Assembly (NCBI GenBank): GCA_964509075.1
Contig: CAZDWC010000002.1
Coordinates: 248,001-312,000, forward strand
DNA from: UBA7239 sp964509075
Lineage (GTDB): Bacteria; Pseudomonadota; Gammaproteobacteria; Pseudomonadales; UBA7239
Length of the DNA stretch: 64,000 bases
Direction: 5' to 3'
In this document: positions 25,792-34,110 of the stretch, in pieces
How the letters are laid out: the number at the start of each line of letters is the position of its first letter
Position numbering within the stretch: position 1 is the stretch's first letter
Notes under the pieces: model-generated
Told to the model about the DNA's origin: nothing
Database searches by the model: none
The model's input: only the letters and a program-made list of their open reading frames with translations
Made by a program: the position numbers and the translations under genes

Positions 25792-28563
25792 TTACAGCGT
25801 GCGCGTGATGGTATTGACCTGATAGACCTCGATCTGGTCACCGGCCTTCACATCGTTGTAATCCTTCACGCCGATACCGCACTCCATACCCGCGCGCACT
25901 TCGGCAGCATCGTCCTTGAAGCGACGCAGCGATTCGAGCTGCCCCTGGAAGATCACCACATTGTCACGCAATACACGGATCGGCTTGTTGCGATACACAA
26001 CACCCTCAGTGACCATACAACCGGCAATCTGACCGAATTTCGGCGAGTTGAACACTTCACGCACCTGAGCGATACCCAGAATCTCTTCCTGCGTCTCCGG
26101 CGCCAGCATGCCGCCGAGAGCCTGTTTCATTTCATCCAGCAGATTGTAGATGATGCTGTAGTAGCGGATCTCGACACCTTCCTGCTCGGCGCGTTTGCGC
26201 GCAGCGCCTTCAGCACGCACGTTGAAACCGAGAATGATGGCCTTGGTGGTTACCGCCAGATTGACGTCGGTTTCGGCGATACCACCGACACCGCCGGTCA
26301 CCACACGCACTTCCACTTCATCATTACCGAGCGCAGCCAGTGCAGACTGGATCGCTTCCAGTGAACCGCGCACATCGGCTTTCAGTACCACATTGAGAAT
26401 TTTCTTCTCGTCGGCACCGATGTTGTTGAACATATTTTCCAGATTGAAGCTCTGTTGACGTCCCTGACGCGACAGACGTTCTTTCTGCTCACGGAATTGC
26501 GACACCTCGCGTGCGCGGCGCTCATCAGGCACCACCAGGAAGGAATCACCGGCGTTCGGCACGCCGTCGAGACCGAGCAGTTCCACAGGCACAGACGGGC
26601 CTGCTTCATCAATGGCTTTGCCGGTGTGATCAAACATCGCACGCACACGGCCGAAATTGGTTCCCGCCAGTACGATGTCACCACGACGCAATGTACCGCG
26701 CTGTACCAGCAAACTGGCCACCGCACCGCGACCTTTGTCGAGACGCGATTCGATCACCGCGCCCTGCGCAGGCACATCGGCAGGCGCTTTCAATTCCAGC
26801 AGTTCCGCTTGCAGCAACACGGCGTCGAGCAGTTTGTCGATGCCCTCACCAGTATGCGCAGAAACCGCGACAAACTGCGTGTCACCACCCCAGTCATCCG
26901 GAATCACATTGCGCTGTACCAGTTCGTTCTTGACGCGATCCGGATCGGCAGACGGTTTGTCGATCTTGTTGATCGCCACCACCATCGGCACACCCGCCGC
27001 TTTCGCGTGCTGGATGGCTTCAAGGGTTTGCGGCATCACGCCGTCATCCGCGGCGACGACCAGGATAACCACGTCAGTGGATTGTGCACCGCGTGCACGC
27101 ATGGCGGTAAACGCTGCGTGACCGGGGGTATCCAGGAACGTGATTTCACCGCGATCGGTATGCACACGGTAGGCGCCGATATGCTGGGTAATACCGCCCG
27201 CTTCGCCCGCAGCCACTTTGGCTTTGCGAATGTAATCGAGCAGCGAAGTTTTACCGTGATCGACGTGACCCATGACGGTAACCACCGGCGCGCGCGGCAA
27301 CGGCGTACCTTCGTCGCTGGCCATCAAGGCTTCCAGGTTTTCCTCGACCACGTTCTCGGAAACCGCAACCGGCGTGTGACCAAACTCTTCAACGACCAGT
27401 GTTGCAGTATCGCGGTCAATCACTTCGTTGACGGTGGCCATCACACCGAGTTTCATCAGCGACTTGACGACCATCACGCCTTTCACATTCATTTTCTGGG
27501 CAAGTTCACCCACCTGGATCTGCTCTGGCAGAAGAATATCGAGCACCTGTTTCTCCGTCGGACGCTGGAAGGTGTGCTTGTTGCTCACCTTGACCTTGTG
27601 TTTGCCTGCGCCGCGTGAAAACGGACGGAAATCCATATCCTCTGCGTGGCTTTCGACATTCTCTTCGTCGATGATTTCATAGACTTCATTGCGATTGGGG
27701 CGATGACGCGCATTCTTGTCCTTGACCTTGACCGCGCCTTTCTTCTTGTTCTTGTCGTCATCTTCGTCAGCAGCGCGTTTCTTTAACACTTCACGCGCAG
27801 CCACCGTCTCGGTTTCGCCTGCCACTGCAGCAACGGCCGGTTTGCCCACAGCCGATTTGGCAGACTCTTCCTTCGCCAGTTTCAATTTTTCCTGTTCTTT
27901 CTTGCGAGCGAGCATTTCCAGACGCTCTTTTTCTTCCTGCTCACGGCGAGCCAGAATGGCAATCTGGCGACGCTGCTCGGCATCATCCAGCGCCGAACGG
28001 CCGAGAATCTTGCCCGACAATTTTGAAGCGGGTTTCACTTCTGCTGCCGGCACCACTTCTTCCGGCTTCTCTTCAACGACCACTTCGGCAACGGCTTCGA
28101 CAACCGGTTCAGGCTCCGCCACAGGTTCTGCCACAGGTGGTTCAGGCTCGACAACCGCAGCCACTTCCACCACGGGCTCTACGGCTTCCACCGGCGTTGC
28201 AACGCCCTGCTCTTCTACAGCAGCATCACCTGACTCATCTACGCCTTCATCAATATCTTCGCGTTTGACATAAGTGCGTTTCTTGCGAACTTCGACACTG
28301 ACCGTTTTCTTGGCGGTTCCGGTACCGGTCTTGATCGTGCTGAGCGTCTTGCGCTTCAGGGTAATCTTTTTCGGGCCACCCTCTTCTTCAGCCCCCTGTC
28401 CGTGCGACTTCTGCAGAAACGTCAGCAAAACCTGCTTCTGCTCATCCGATACTTTTTCAGTCGACTTGCGCTGCGGCAGGCCGGCATCTTCCATCTGTTT
28501 CAACAGACGGTCGACCGATGTGCCGATACTCTCGGCCAACTGGTTGACGGTAACATCACTCAT
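25792..28563 (-). CDS. infB: translation initiation factor IF-2
   Basis: A 923-residue GTPase that brings fMet-tRNA to the 30S subunit. The N-terminal IF2_N domain is followed by a long charged, Glu/Val/Ala-rich linker (about 100-300). The G1 box GHVDHGKT is near residue 431, then DTPGH, NKIDKP, and IF2 domains II-IV. GAGGAG precedes ATG 28563. 57 bases after nusA. Confidence 0.99.
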   Translation of the reverse strand: MSDVTVNQLAESIGTSVDRLLKQMEDAGLPQRKSTEKVSDEQKQVLLTFLQKSHGQGAEEEGGPKKITLKRKTLSTIKTGTGTAKKTVSVEVRKKRTYVKREDIDEGVDESGDAAVEEQGVATPVEAVEPVVEVAAVVEPEPPVAEPVAEPEPVVEAVAEVVVEEKPEEVVPAAEVKPASKLSGKILGRSALDDAEQRRQIAILARREQEEKERLEMLARKKEQEKLKLAKEESAKSAVGKPAVAAVAGETETVAAREVLKKRAADEDDDKNKKKGAVKVKDKNARHRPNRNEVYEIIDEENVESHAEDMDFRPFSRGAGKHKVKVSNKHTFQRPTEKQVLDILLPEQIQVGELAQKMNVKGVMVVKSLMKLGVMATVNEVIDRDTATLVVEEFGHTPVAVSENVVEENLEALMASDEGTPLPRAPVVTVMGHVDHGKTSLLDYIRKAKVAAGEAGGITQHIGAYRVHTDRGEITFLDTPGHAAFTAMRARGAQSTDVVILVVAADDGVMPQTLEAIQHAKAAGVPMVVAINKIDKPSADPDRVKNELVQRNVIPDDWGGDTQFVAVSAHTGEGIDKLLDAVLLQAELLELKAPADVPAQGAVIESRLDKGRGAVASLLVQRGTLRRGDIVLAGTNFGRVRAMFDHTGKAIDEAGPSVPVELLGLDGVPNAGDSFLVVPDERRAREVSQFREQKERLSRQGRQQSFNLENMFNNIGADEKKILNVVLKADVRGSLEAIQSALAALGNDEVEVRVVTGGVGGIAETDVNLAVTTKAIILGFNVRAEGAARKRAEQEGVEIRYYSIIYNLLDEMKQALGGMLAPETQEEILGIAQVREVFNSPKFGQIAGCMVTEGVVYRNKPIRVLRDNVVIFQGQLESLRRFKDDAAEVRAGMECGIGVKDYNDVKAGDQIEVYQVNTITRTL

Positions 28564-28620
28564 GCTGTGCTCCTCTCATTCTGGCGCGGGCGGGCTGGCG
28601 CAGGTTGCCGGATACTGTCA

Positions 28621-30102
28621 TCAGGCAAACCACGGCGCACGCGCCGTCATGATCAAACTGGCGGCGGTTGCCTCATCCAGTTCCGGTGCAATTTCCCGCA
28701 CGTCATCCACCGCCTGCTCGGCGAGGTCTTCCATCGTGCAGATACCGTTGGCAGCAAACTTGTGCGCCAGCGCTTCGTTCATGCCATCCATTTCCAGCAG
28801 GTCTTTTGCCGGTTGTCCTTCCACGCGCTCTTCGGAAGCCAGTGCACGCGTCAGCAAGGCATCTTTTGCACGTGAACGCAGTTCCGTGGCAATTTCCTCG
28901 TCGAAACCTTCAATCGTCATCATTTCGTCGAGCGGCACATACGCCACCTCTTCAAGCGACGTGAACCCTTCTTCCACCAACACCGCAGCAACATCTTCAT
29001 CCACTTCCAGCGCGGCCATGAACAACTCGAGGATGGAACCGGTTTCCTGCTGTTGCTTGGCTTCAGCTTCTTCAACACTCATGACGTTGATATCCCAGCC
29101 TGTCAGCTGGGCGGCGAGACGCACGTTCTGGCCACCGCGACCGATGGCCTGCGCCAGATTTTCTTCAGCAACAGCTACATCCATAGTGCGGGAATCTTCA
29201 TCCATGACGATAGACTCCACTTCTGCAGGAGCCATGGCATTGATGACCAGCTGTGCAGGGTTGTCATTCCACAACACGATATCAATGCGCTCATTGTCGA
29301 GCTCACCGGAAACAGCCTGCACGCGCGAGCCGCGCATACCGACACAAGCACCGACCGGATCAATGCGGCCGTCATTGGTTTTAACGGCAATCTTGGCGCG
29401 AGAACCGGGATCACGGGCAGCTGCGCGAATCTCGATCACCTGCTCGGCAATTTCCGGCACTTCAATCTTGAACAGCTCCACCAGCATTTCCGGGCAGCTG
29501 CGCGACAGGATCAACTGCGGGCCGCGCTGATCCTGTCGAATTTCCAGCAACACCGCACGCACGCGATCATTCATGCGAAACAACTCGCGACCCACCAGGT
29601 TTTCGCGTGGCAGCACCGCTTCTGCATTACCACCGAGATCGACAATCACATTGTCACGAGTCACTTTCTTCACGGTGCCATTGATCAATTCACCGATGCG
29701 ATGGCGATAGATCTCGACGATCTGCGCACGCTCGGCTTCGCGCACTTTCTGCACGATCACCTGTTTGGCAGTCTGGGCGGCGATACGGCCGAATTCAACG
29801 TTTTCCACCACTTCTTCATAGCTGTCGCCAGCCTTGAGGGCAGTATCTTTCTCATGCGCTTCCTGCAGCGTGAACTGCGTGCCGAGCTCAGCCAGCACAT
29901 CGTCCGGCATGACATCCCAGCGACGCACCGTGCTGTAATCGCCAGTCTGGCGATCAATACTCACCACGATGGTGGCTTCCTCGTCATAGCGTTTCTTGGT
30001 CGCCGTGGCGAGCGCCTGTTCCAGAGCCTGGAAAATCATTTCCTTGTCGACGCCTTTCTCGTGAGAAACCGCATCAGCTACCAGCAGGATTTCTTTGTTC
30101 AT
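28621..30102 (-). CDS. nusA: transcription elongation factor NusA
   Basis: A 493-residue RNA polymerase-binding factor for pausing, termination and antitermination. NTD (about 1-125), S1 (about 130-200), KH1 and KH2 (about 210-345), then two acidic C-terminal repeats (about 360-490) as in gammaproteobacteria. 28 bases downstream of rimP, in the usual operon. Confidence 0.99.
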   Translation of the reverse strand: MNKEILLVADAVSHEKGVDKEMIFQALEQALATATKKRYDEEATIVVSIDRQTGDYSTVRRWDVMPDDVLAELGTQFTLQEAHEKDTALKAGDSYEEVVENVEFGRIAAQTAKQVIVQKVREAERAQIVEIYRHRIGELINGTVKKVTRDNVIVDLGGNAEAVLPRENLVGRELFRMNDRVRAVLLEIRQDQRGPQLILSRSCPEMLVELFKIEVPEIAEQVIEIRAAARDPGSRAKIAVKTNDGRIDPVGACVGMRGSRVQAVSGELDNERIDIVLWNDNPAQLVINAMAPAEVESIVMDEDSRTMDVAVAEENLAQAIGRGGQNVRLAAQLTGWDINVMSVEEAEAKQQQETGSILELFMAALEVDEDVAAVLVEEGFTSLEEVAYVPLDEMMTIEGFDEEIATELRSRAKDALLTRALASEERVEGQPAKDLLEMDGMNEALAHKFAANGICTMEDLAEQAVDDVREIAPELDEATAASLIMTARAPWFA

Positions 30103-30130
30103 GGCTTGCCCCTATCTCCGCCTTTTCCAG

Positions 30131-30727
30131 TTATTCATCTGCATCTGCCGACTCGTCCGAGCCGGTATCTGCGTCAACATCTGTTACATCAAAACCGTCT
30201 TCAGTACTGAAGCCGTCTTCATCAATCACATCGCCCTCGCGCAGGCCGGCTTTGCTGCCAGCTGGCGCGCTGCCGCCGAATACCGGCACTACATTGGCCT
30301 TGTCGATACCTTCCAGCGGCAACAGGTATTCGGTATCGCCCACCTGCAGTACCAGTTCGCCGTCTTCAATGCCGCGCACGATACCCTGGAACTTGCGACG
30401 CCCCTCGTAGGGCGCCCGCAGGCGCACGGCAATCGGCGCGCCGACATAACGCAAATACTGCTCTGGCCGAAACAGCGGCCTGTCCATGCCCGGCGATGAA
30501 ACTTCCAACGTGTAGGCGCCGCTGATCGGGTCTTCCACGTCCAGCACGGCACTGACCTGGCGGCTGACTCGCTCGCAGTCATCCACGGTAATGCCATCTT
30601 CGGCATCGATGAACAAACGCAAGGCGCTGCGGCGGCCCTGCTGGAAAAACTCCAGGCCCCACAGTTCGCAGCCCTGCTCTGCCACCACGGGCGCCAGCAA
30701 GGCTTCCAGATCAGTCGCTCTACCCAT
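30131..30727 (-). CDS. rimP: ribosome maturation factor RimP with acidic tail
   Basis: A 198-residue factor for 30S maturation. The family core ends near residue 150 (RLFIDAEDGITVDDCERVSR and SSPGMDRPLF are visible). About 45 further residues are strongly acidic (Asp/Glu-rich, with DEDGFSTEDGFDVTDVDAD). E. coli RimP is about 150 residues, so the tail is extra. It might act as a nucleic-acid mimic; that is inference. First protein gene of the operon. Confidence 0.96.
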   Translation of the reverse strand: MGRATDLEALLAPVVAEQGCELWGLEFFQQGRRSALRLFIDAEDGITVDDCERVSRQVSAVLDVEDPISGAYTLEVSSPGMDRPLFRPEQYLRYVGAPIAVRLRAPYEGRRKFQGIVRGIEDGELVLQVGDTEYLLPLEGIDKANVVPVFGGSAPAGSKAGLREGDVIDEDGFSTEDGFDVTDVDADTGSDESADADE

Positions 30728-30756
30728 TACTCACCTGCATCGCAAGCGACGCACCA

Positions 30757-30780
30757 TAAAAAAATGGGCCCTAGGCCCAT
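30757..30780 (-). terminator. promoter-proximal terminator 2, metY-rimP gap
   Basis: ATGGGCC-TAG-GGCCCAT stem with a run of seven T on the minus strand. It ends 30 bases before the rimP start and follows terminator 1 on the transcript, so it should limit read-through from the tRNA gene. Confidence 0.75.
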
Positions 30781-30789
30781 CCAGATAAC

Positions 30790-30809
30790 AAAAAGCCCCA
30801 TGAAGGGGC
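30790..30809 (-). terminator. promoter-proximal terminator 1, metY-rimP gap
   Basis: GCCCC-TTCAT-GGGGC stem followed by TTTTT on the minus strand, 39 bases after the tRNA 3' end. Together with terminator 2 it forms a tandem pair between the tRNA and rimP. Confidence 0.75.
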
Positions 30810-30847
30810 CCCGTCAGGGACGCCGGCAGAACCGTCATCCCGGTATT

Positions 30848-30924
<77 letters not shown>

Positions 30925-30984
30925 ATCACAACCTTTCAGCAATACAGCTACCTTTCGGTTTACTTGCTGCTGCAAGGGTGGCGA

Positions 30985-31013
30985 ATTATAGGGGTGCGAC
31001 CGCAATCGGTCAA
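30985..31013 (-). promoter_or_regulatory. sigma-70 promoter of initiator tRNA, stringent-type
   Basis: On the minus strand TTGACC (31013-31008), exactly 17 bases, then TATAAT (30990-30985), a near-perfect sigma-70 promoter. The discriminator TCGCCACCC is GC-rich, typical of stringently controlled stable RNA genes. Transcription should start about 54 bases before the tRNA. Confidence 0.85.
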
Positions 31014-31035
31014 CGTATTTAAGGAAGCGCGCAGC

Positions 31036-32814
31036 TTAAATACTGAAGTTGGTGGCCGGCGGCTGCCATTGCCGCGACAACAGCGTGTGAAAATCCGGCA
31101 CAGGAATGGGCTTACTGATGAAATAGCCCTGCAGGTAATCACAGCCCATGCCAATCAAGTCATCCATCTGTCCCTGGGTCTCCACACCCTCAGCTACAAC
31201 CGACAACCCCAGGTTGTGCGCAAGGTCGATGGTGGATTTGACGATAATGCGATCCTGGGAGTTTTTCTCCATATCCATGACAAAGGAGCGGTCAATTTTC
31301 AGCGACGTGATCGGCAACTTCTTCAGGTAAGCCAGCGACGAGTAGCCAGTACCGAAATCGTCTATAGCCAGCGTGATACCTAGTTTGGCAAGCAGATGCA
31401 GCACCGTTGCTGCACGCCTGGGGTCAGCCATCAGCGTACTTTCGGTGATTTCCATTTCCAGCAAGCCCCGCGCCTCCGGATAGGCACTCAGCAATTCACG
31501 GGTTTTGTGTACAAAGCCGTCATCCATCAGGTTATGTGCAGAAATATTGATGGCTACCGCGACATGACAGCCTTGTCTTTTCCAGTTGCACACCTGCTCA
31601 AGGCTCATCTGCATGACGCGGTAAGTGATCGGATGGATCAGCTCACTGTTTTCCACCAGCGGAATGAAGTTGCCCGGCGGGATCATGCCTTTCTCGGGAT
31701 GTTGCCAGCGCAGCAGGGCCTCGCAACAGGTAATACTGCCATCCTGCGCACATTTTTTCGGCTGGTAATACAGCATCAGCTCATCGCCGTTCAGCGCGCG
31801 GCGCAAATCCGTCAACAGCAGCAGCTTCTCCTTGCTGTTGCTGTCCATGCTCGATTCGTACAGACAACAATGGCTCTCCCGATGTTTCGCTGCATAGAGG
31901 GCGATTTCGGCACAGCGCAACATTTCATCCTCATCCTTGGCATTGTGGGGATAGAGCGCACCACCGACGTACAGATCAATCTTGACCGCAATACCCCCGC
32001 AGTCAAACGGCTCCATGATGGCGTACTGCAACTGCTGGACGATGGCAGCAAACTGCATCTGGTTGCCGCCAAGCAGCAGGGCAAACTGGTCGCCATCCAG
32101 ACGCGCCATGGTGACCGGCTGCATATCGACCAGAGATTCCCAAAGCCGTGCCGATACATCACACAGCAGGTCACTGCCCACGGAGTAACCCATGCCTTCA
32201 TTTATTTCGCGAAAGCGGGCGATGTCCAGTGTCACCGCCATCACTTCGGAACCGGAATTACTGCGCAGATAATCACCCGCCTGTTGCAGGAATGCCTGGC
32301 GATTGGGCAGGCCAGTGAGCATATCTTCGTAAGCCACCCGCGCCAGCACCTCATTCTGGTATTGCAGGATATCGAGCGTGCGCGATGCCGACATATCCGT
32401 CACCAGCGCCTCCAGCGTTATGTCGCCAGACTCACTCCTTTCTGCAATCCCTTTTTCGACAATACATAGCCAGCGACCGGATTGATCACGCAACCGGTAT
32501 TCCACCAGATAGGGCACGCCGGTATAAACGGCATCAAGCAGAGCGCAACTCAGCTGCGCCTGATCATCCGGATGAACCTGCGCCAGCAATTGGTTATGAG
32601 GAATCGGCAGCACCGCATCGACTTCCCAGCCGGCGATAGCCCGAAAACAAGTGTTCACGCGCACAATCTGCCAGACCGACTTGCAATCGATACAGTAAGC
32701 TGCCACACCCAGATGATCCAGATGCACCATAAAATCCCGGTACAGACCAGCATCCGGCAGCTGGGCGAGCCTGTGCTCGCCTCCTCGTGAGAAGGCACCC
32801 GTTGGCAAGGTCAT
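31036..32814 (-). CDS. PAS-GGDEF-EAL protein, probable c-di-GMP phosphodiesterase
   Basis: A 592-residue cytosolic protein: PAS_3-type domain (about 25-145), degenerate GGDEF domain (about 160-320) and EAL domain (about 345-580). The GGDEF site reads RLDGDQFALL, so cyclase activity is unlikely. The EAL motif is intact (CEALLRW near residue 365, later EITES and DDFGTGYSS), so c-di-GMP hydrolysis is expected. The degenerate GGDEF may bind GTP as a regulatory input. ATG 32814 has AGGAT upstream with good spacing; the frame extends to 32886. Confidence 0.9.
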   Translation of the reverse strand: MTLPTGAFSRGGEHRLAQLPDAGLYRDFMVHLDHLGVAAYCIDCKSVWQIVRVNTCFRAIAGWEVDAVLPIPHNQLLAQVHPDDQAQLSCALLDAVYTGVPYLVEYRLRDQSGRWLCIVEKGIAERSESGDITLEALVTDMSASRTLDILQYQNEVLARVAYEDMLTGLPNRQAFLQQAGDYLRSNSGSEVMAVTLDIARFREINEGMGYSVGSDLLCDVSARLWESLVDMQPVTMARLDGDQFALLLGGNQMQFAAIVQQLQYAIMEPFDCGGIAVKIDLYVGGALYPHNAKDEDEMLRCAEIALYAAKHRESHCCLYESSMDSNSKEKLLLLTDLRRALNGDELMLYYQPKKCAQDGSITCCEALLRWQHPEKGMIPPGNFIPLVENSELIHPITYRVMQMSLEQVCNWKRQGCHVAVAINISAHNLMDDGFVHKTRELLSAYPEARGLLEMEITESTLMADPRRAATVLHLLAKLGITLAIDDFGTGYSSLAYLKKLPITSLKIDRSFVMDMEKNSQDRIIVKSTIDLAHNLGLSVVAEGVETQGQMDDLIGMGCDYLQGYFISKPIPVPDFHTLLSRQWQPPATNFSI

Positions 32815-32970
32815 GATCATCCTGTCGACATAGCGAATACTTCCAGTATAGACAGGCATCTGCATTTGCCTGCCAGACTGCGGCATTGCGCCAGAACACT
32901 GCCAGCGGCATCAACTTGTGTTATGAATAGCAACAGAATGCAACGCTGACAATCCATCCAAGGAGTCTAT

Positions 32971-33237
32971 ATGGGCAAGCCCACCCCGGAACAAATCGAG
33001 CAAATATTGATGAGTGCCGAAAAAATGCGCGATGACGAGGACGGCAGCGGACCCGGCCACTACCTGCTGTACCTTCACGAACGGAACAAGCACCTCGAGG
33101 ATGTGTACACACATGTGTACCACTACCTGCACTCCGGACAGGCTGCCCGCGAACACAGCATGCTGCTGAAAGCGATTGAAAAAGCCGAGAGAGCTGCACA
33201 CCCGCACGAAGACGGGCCGTCCGTGTTCGGCGATTGA
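32971..33237 (+). CDS. small conserved protein of unknown function
   Basis: An 88-residue hydrophilic, helix-rich, His-rich protein (YLHERNKHLEDVYTHVYHYL). It resembles small hypothetical proteins common in pseudomonads that begin with M(G/T)KPTPEQIE and have a SGQ..REH..LLKAIEKA region. AAGGAG at 32959-32964 gives a strong start. It stands alone between divergent and convergent genes, and no function is known to me. Confidence 0.8.
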   Translation: MGKPTPEQIEQILMSAEKMRDDEDGSGPGHYLLYLHERNKHLEDVYTHVYHYLHSGQAAREHSMLLKAIEKAERAAHPHEDGPSVFGD

Positions 33238-33256
33238 AGCAGTGGCGGCAGAAGCG

Positions 33257-34036
33257 CTATTCCAGCGTCTGCCGCATCTCCAGCGCCGGTTGTGCGCAAT
33301 CGGTGTTGCCGATCTGCCTGGCGGGCACCCCCGCCATCAGTGCGCAATCAGGCACCGGTTTGAGGATGACACTGCCAGCCGCGATCTGCGCACAGCGCCC
33401 CACCAGGATATTGCCCAGTATCTTGCTGCCTGGCCCGAGCAATACGCCGGCACCGATCTTGGGGTGACGGTCGCCCACTTCCTTGCCGGTGCCTCCGAGG
33501 GTGACATCCTGCAGAATGGACACATCATCGGCTACCGTTGCCGTCTCGCCGATGACAATACCGGTGGCATGATCCAGCATCACCCCGCTGCCGATGGTGG
33601 CCGCAGGATGAATATCCACCGCAAAAATCATCGAAATACGGTTCTGCAGAAAATAGGCAAGCGCCTTGCGATCCTGCTGCCACAACCAGTGCGCCACCCG
33701 CCAGGCACTCAACGCGTGAAACCCCTTGTAGAACAACAATGCTTGCAGGTGTGACTGACACACGGGGTCGCGAGCGAAAATAGCTTCCAGATCGCGCGCC
33801 ACCGCTGCCGTAATGCCGCTGTCACTGCAAAACGCCTCGGCAAAAACCTCCTGCAAGGTCAGCGGTGACAGCGCCTGGCAACCCAGTTTGTCGGCCAGCA
33901 GAAAACCCAGCGCCTCACACAGCGTGTGATGACGCAGTACGGTGTTATGCAGAAAACTGGCCAGCGCTGCCTCGCGCGTCACTTCCTGCTCGGCCGTCTT
34001 GCGCAAGGTATGCCAGAGCGTTTGCGTGTGTTTCAT
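33257..34036 (-). CDS. cysE: serine O-acetyltransferase
   Basis: A 259-residue hexameric enzyme that makes O-acetylserine from serine and acetyl-CoA, the committed step of cysteine synthesis. An N-terminal helical SATase_N domain (about 15-120) is followed by left-handed beta-helix hexapeptide repeats (about 140-235) with DIHPAATIGSGVMLDHATGI carrying the catalytic Asp/His pair. Convergent with the small protein and divergent from the radical SAM gene. Confidence 0.96.
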   Translation of the reverse strand: MKHTQTLWHTLRKTAEQEVTREAALASFLHNTVLRHHTLCEALGFLLADKLGCQALSPLTLQEVFAEAFCSDSGITAAVARDLEAIFARDPVCQSHLQALLFYKGFHALSAWRVAHWLWQQDRKALAYFLQNRISMIFAVDIHPAATIGSGVMLDHATGIVIGETATVADDVSILQDVTLGGTGKEVGDRHPKIGAGVLLGPGSKILGNILVGRCAQIAAGSVILKPVPDCALMAGVPARQIGNTDCAQPALEMRQTLE

Positions 34037-34110
34037 GTTTTTTTTGCGCCTGCCGGGCCTTTCAGTGGTGTGAAGTATAAAATGAGATTCCTGAATCCTG
34101 AAATCACCTC

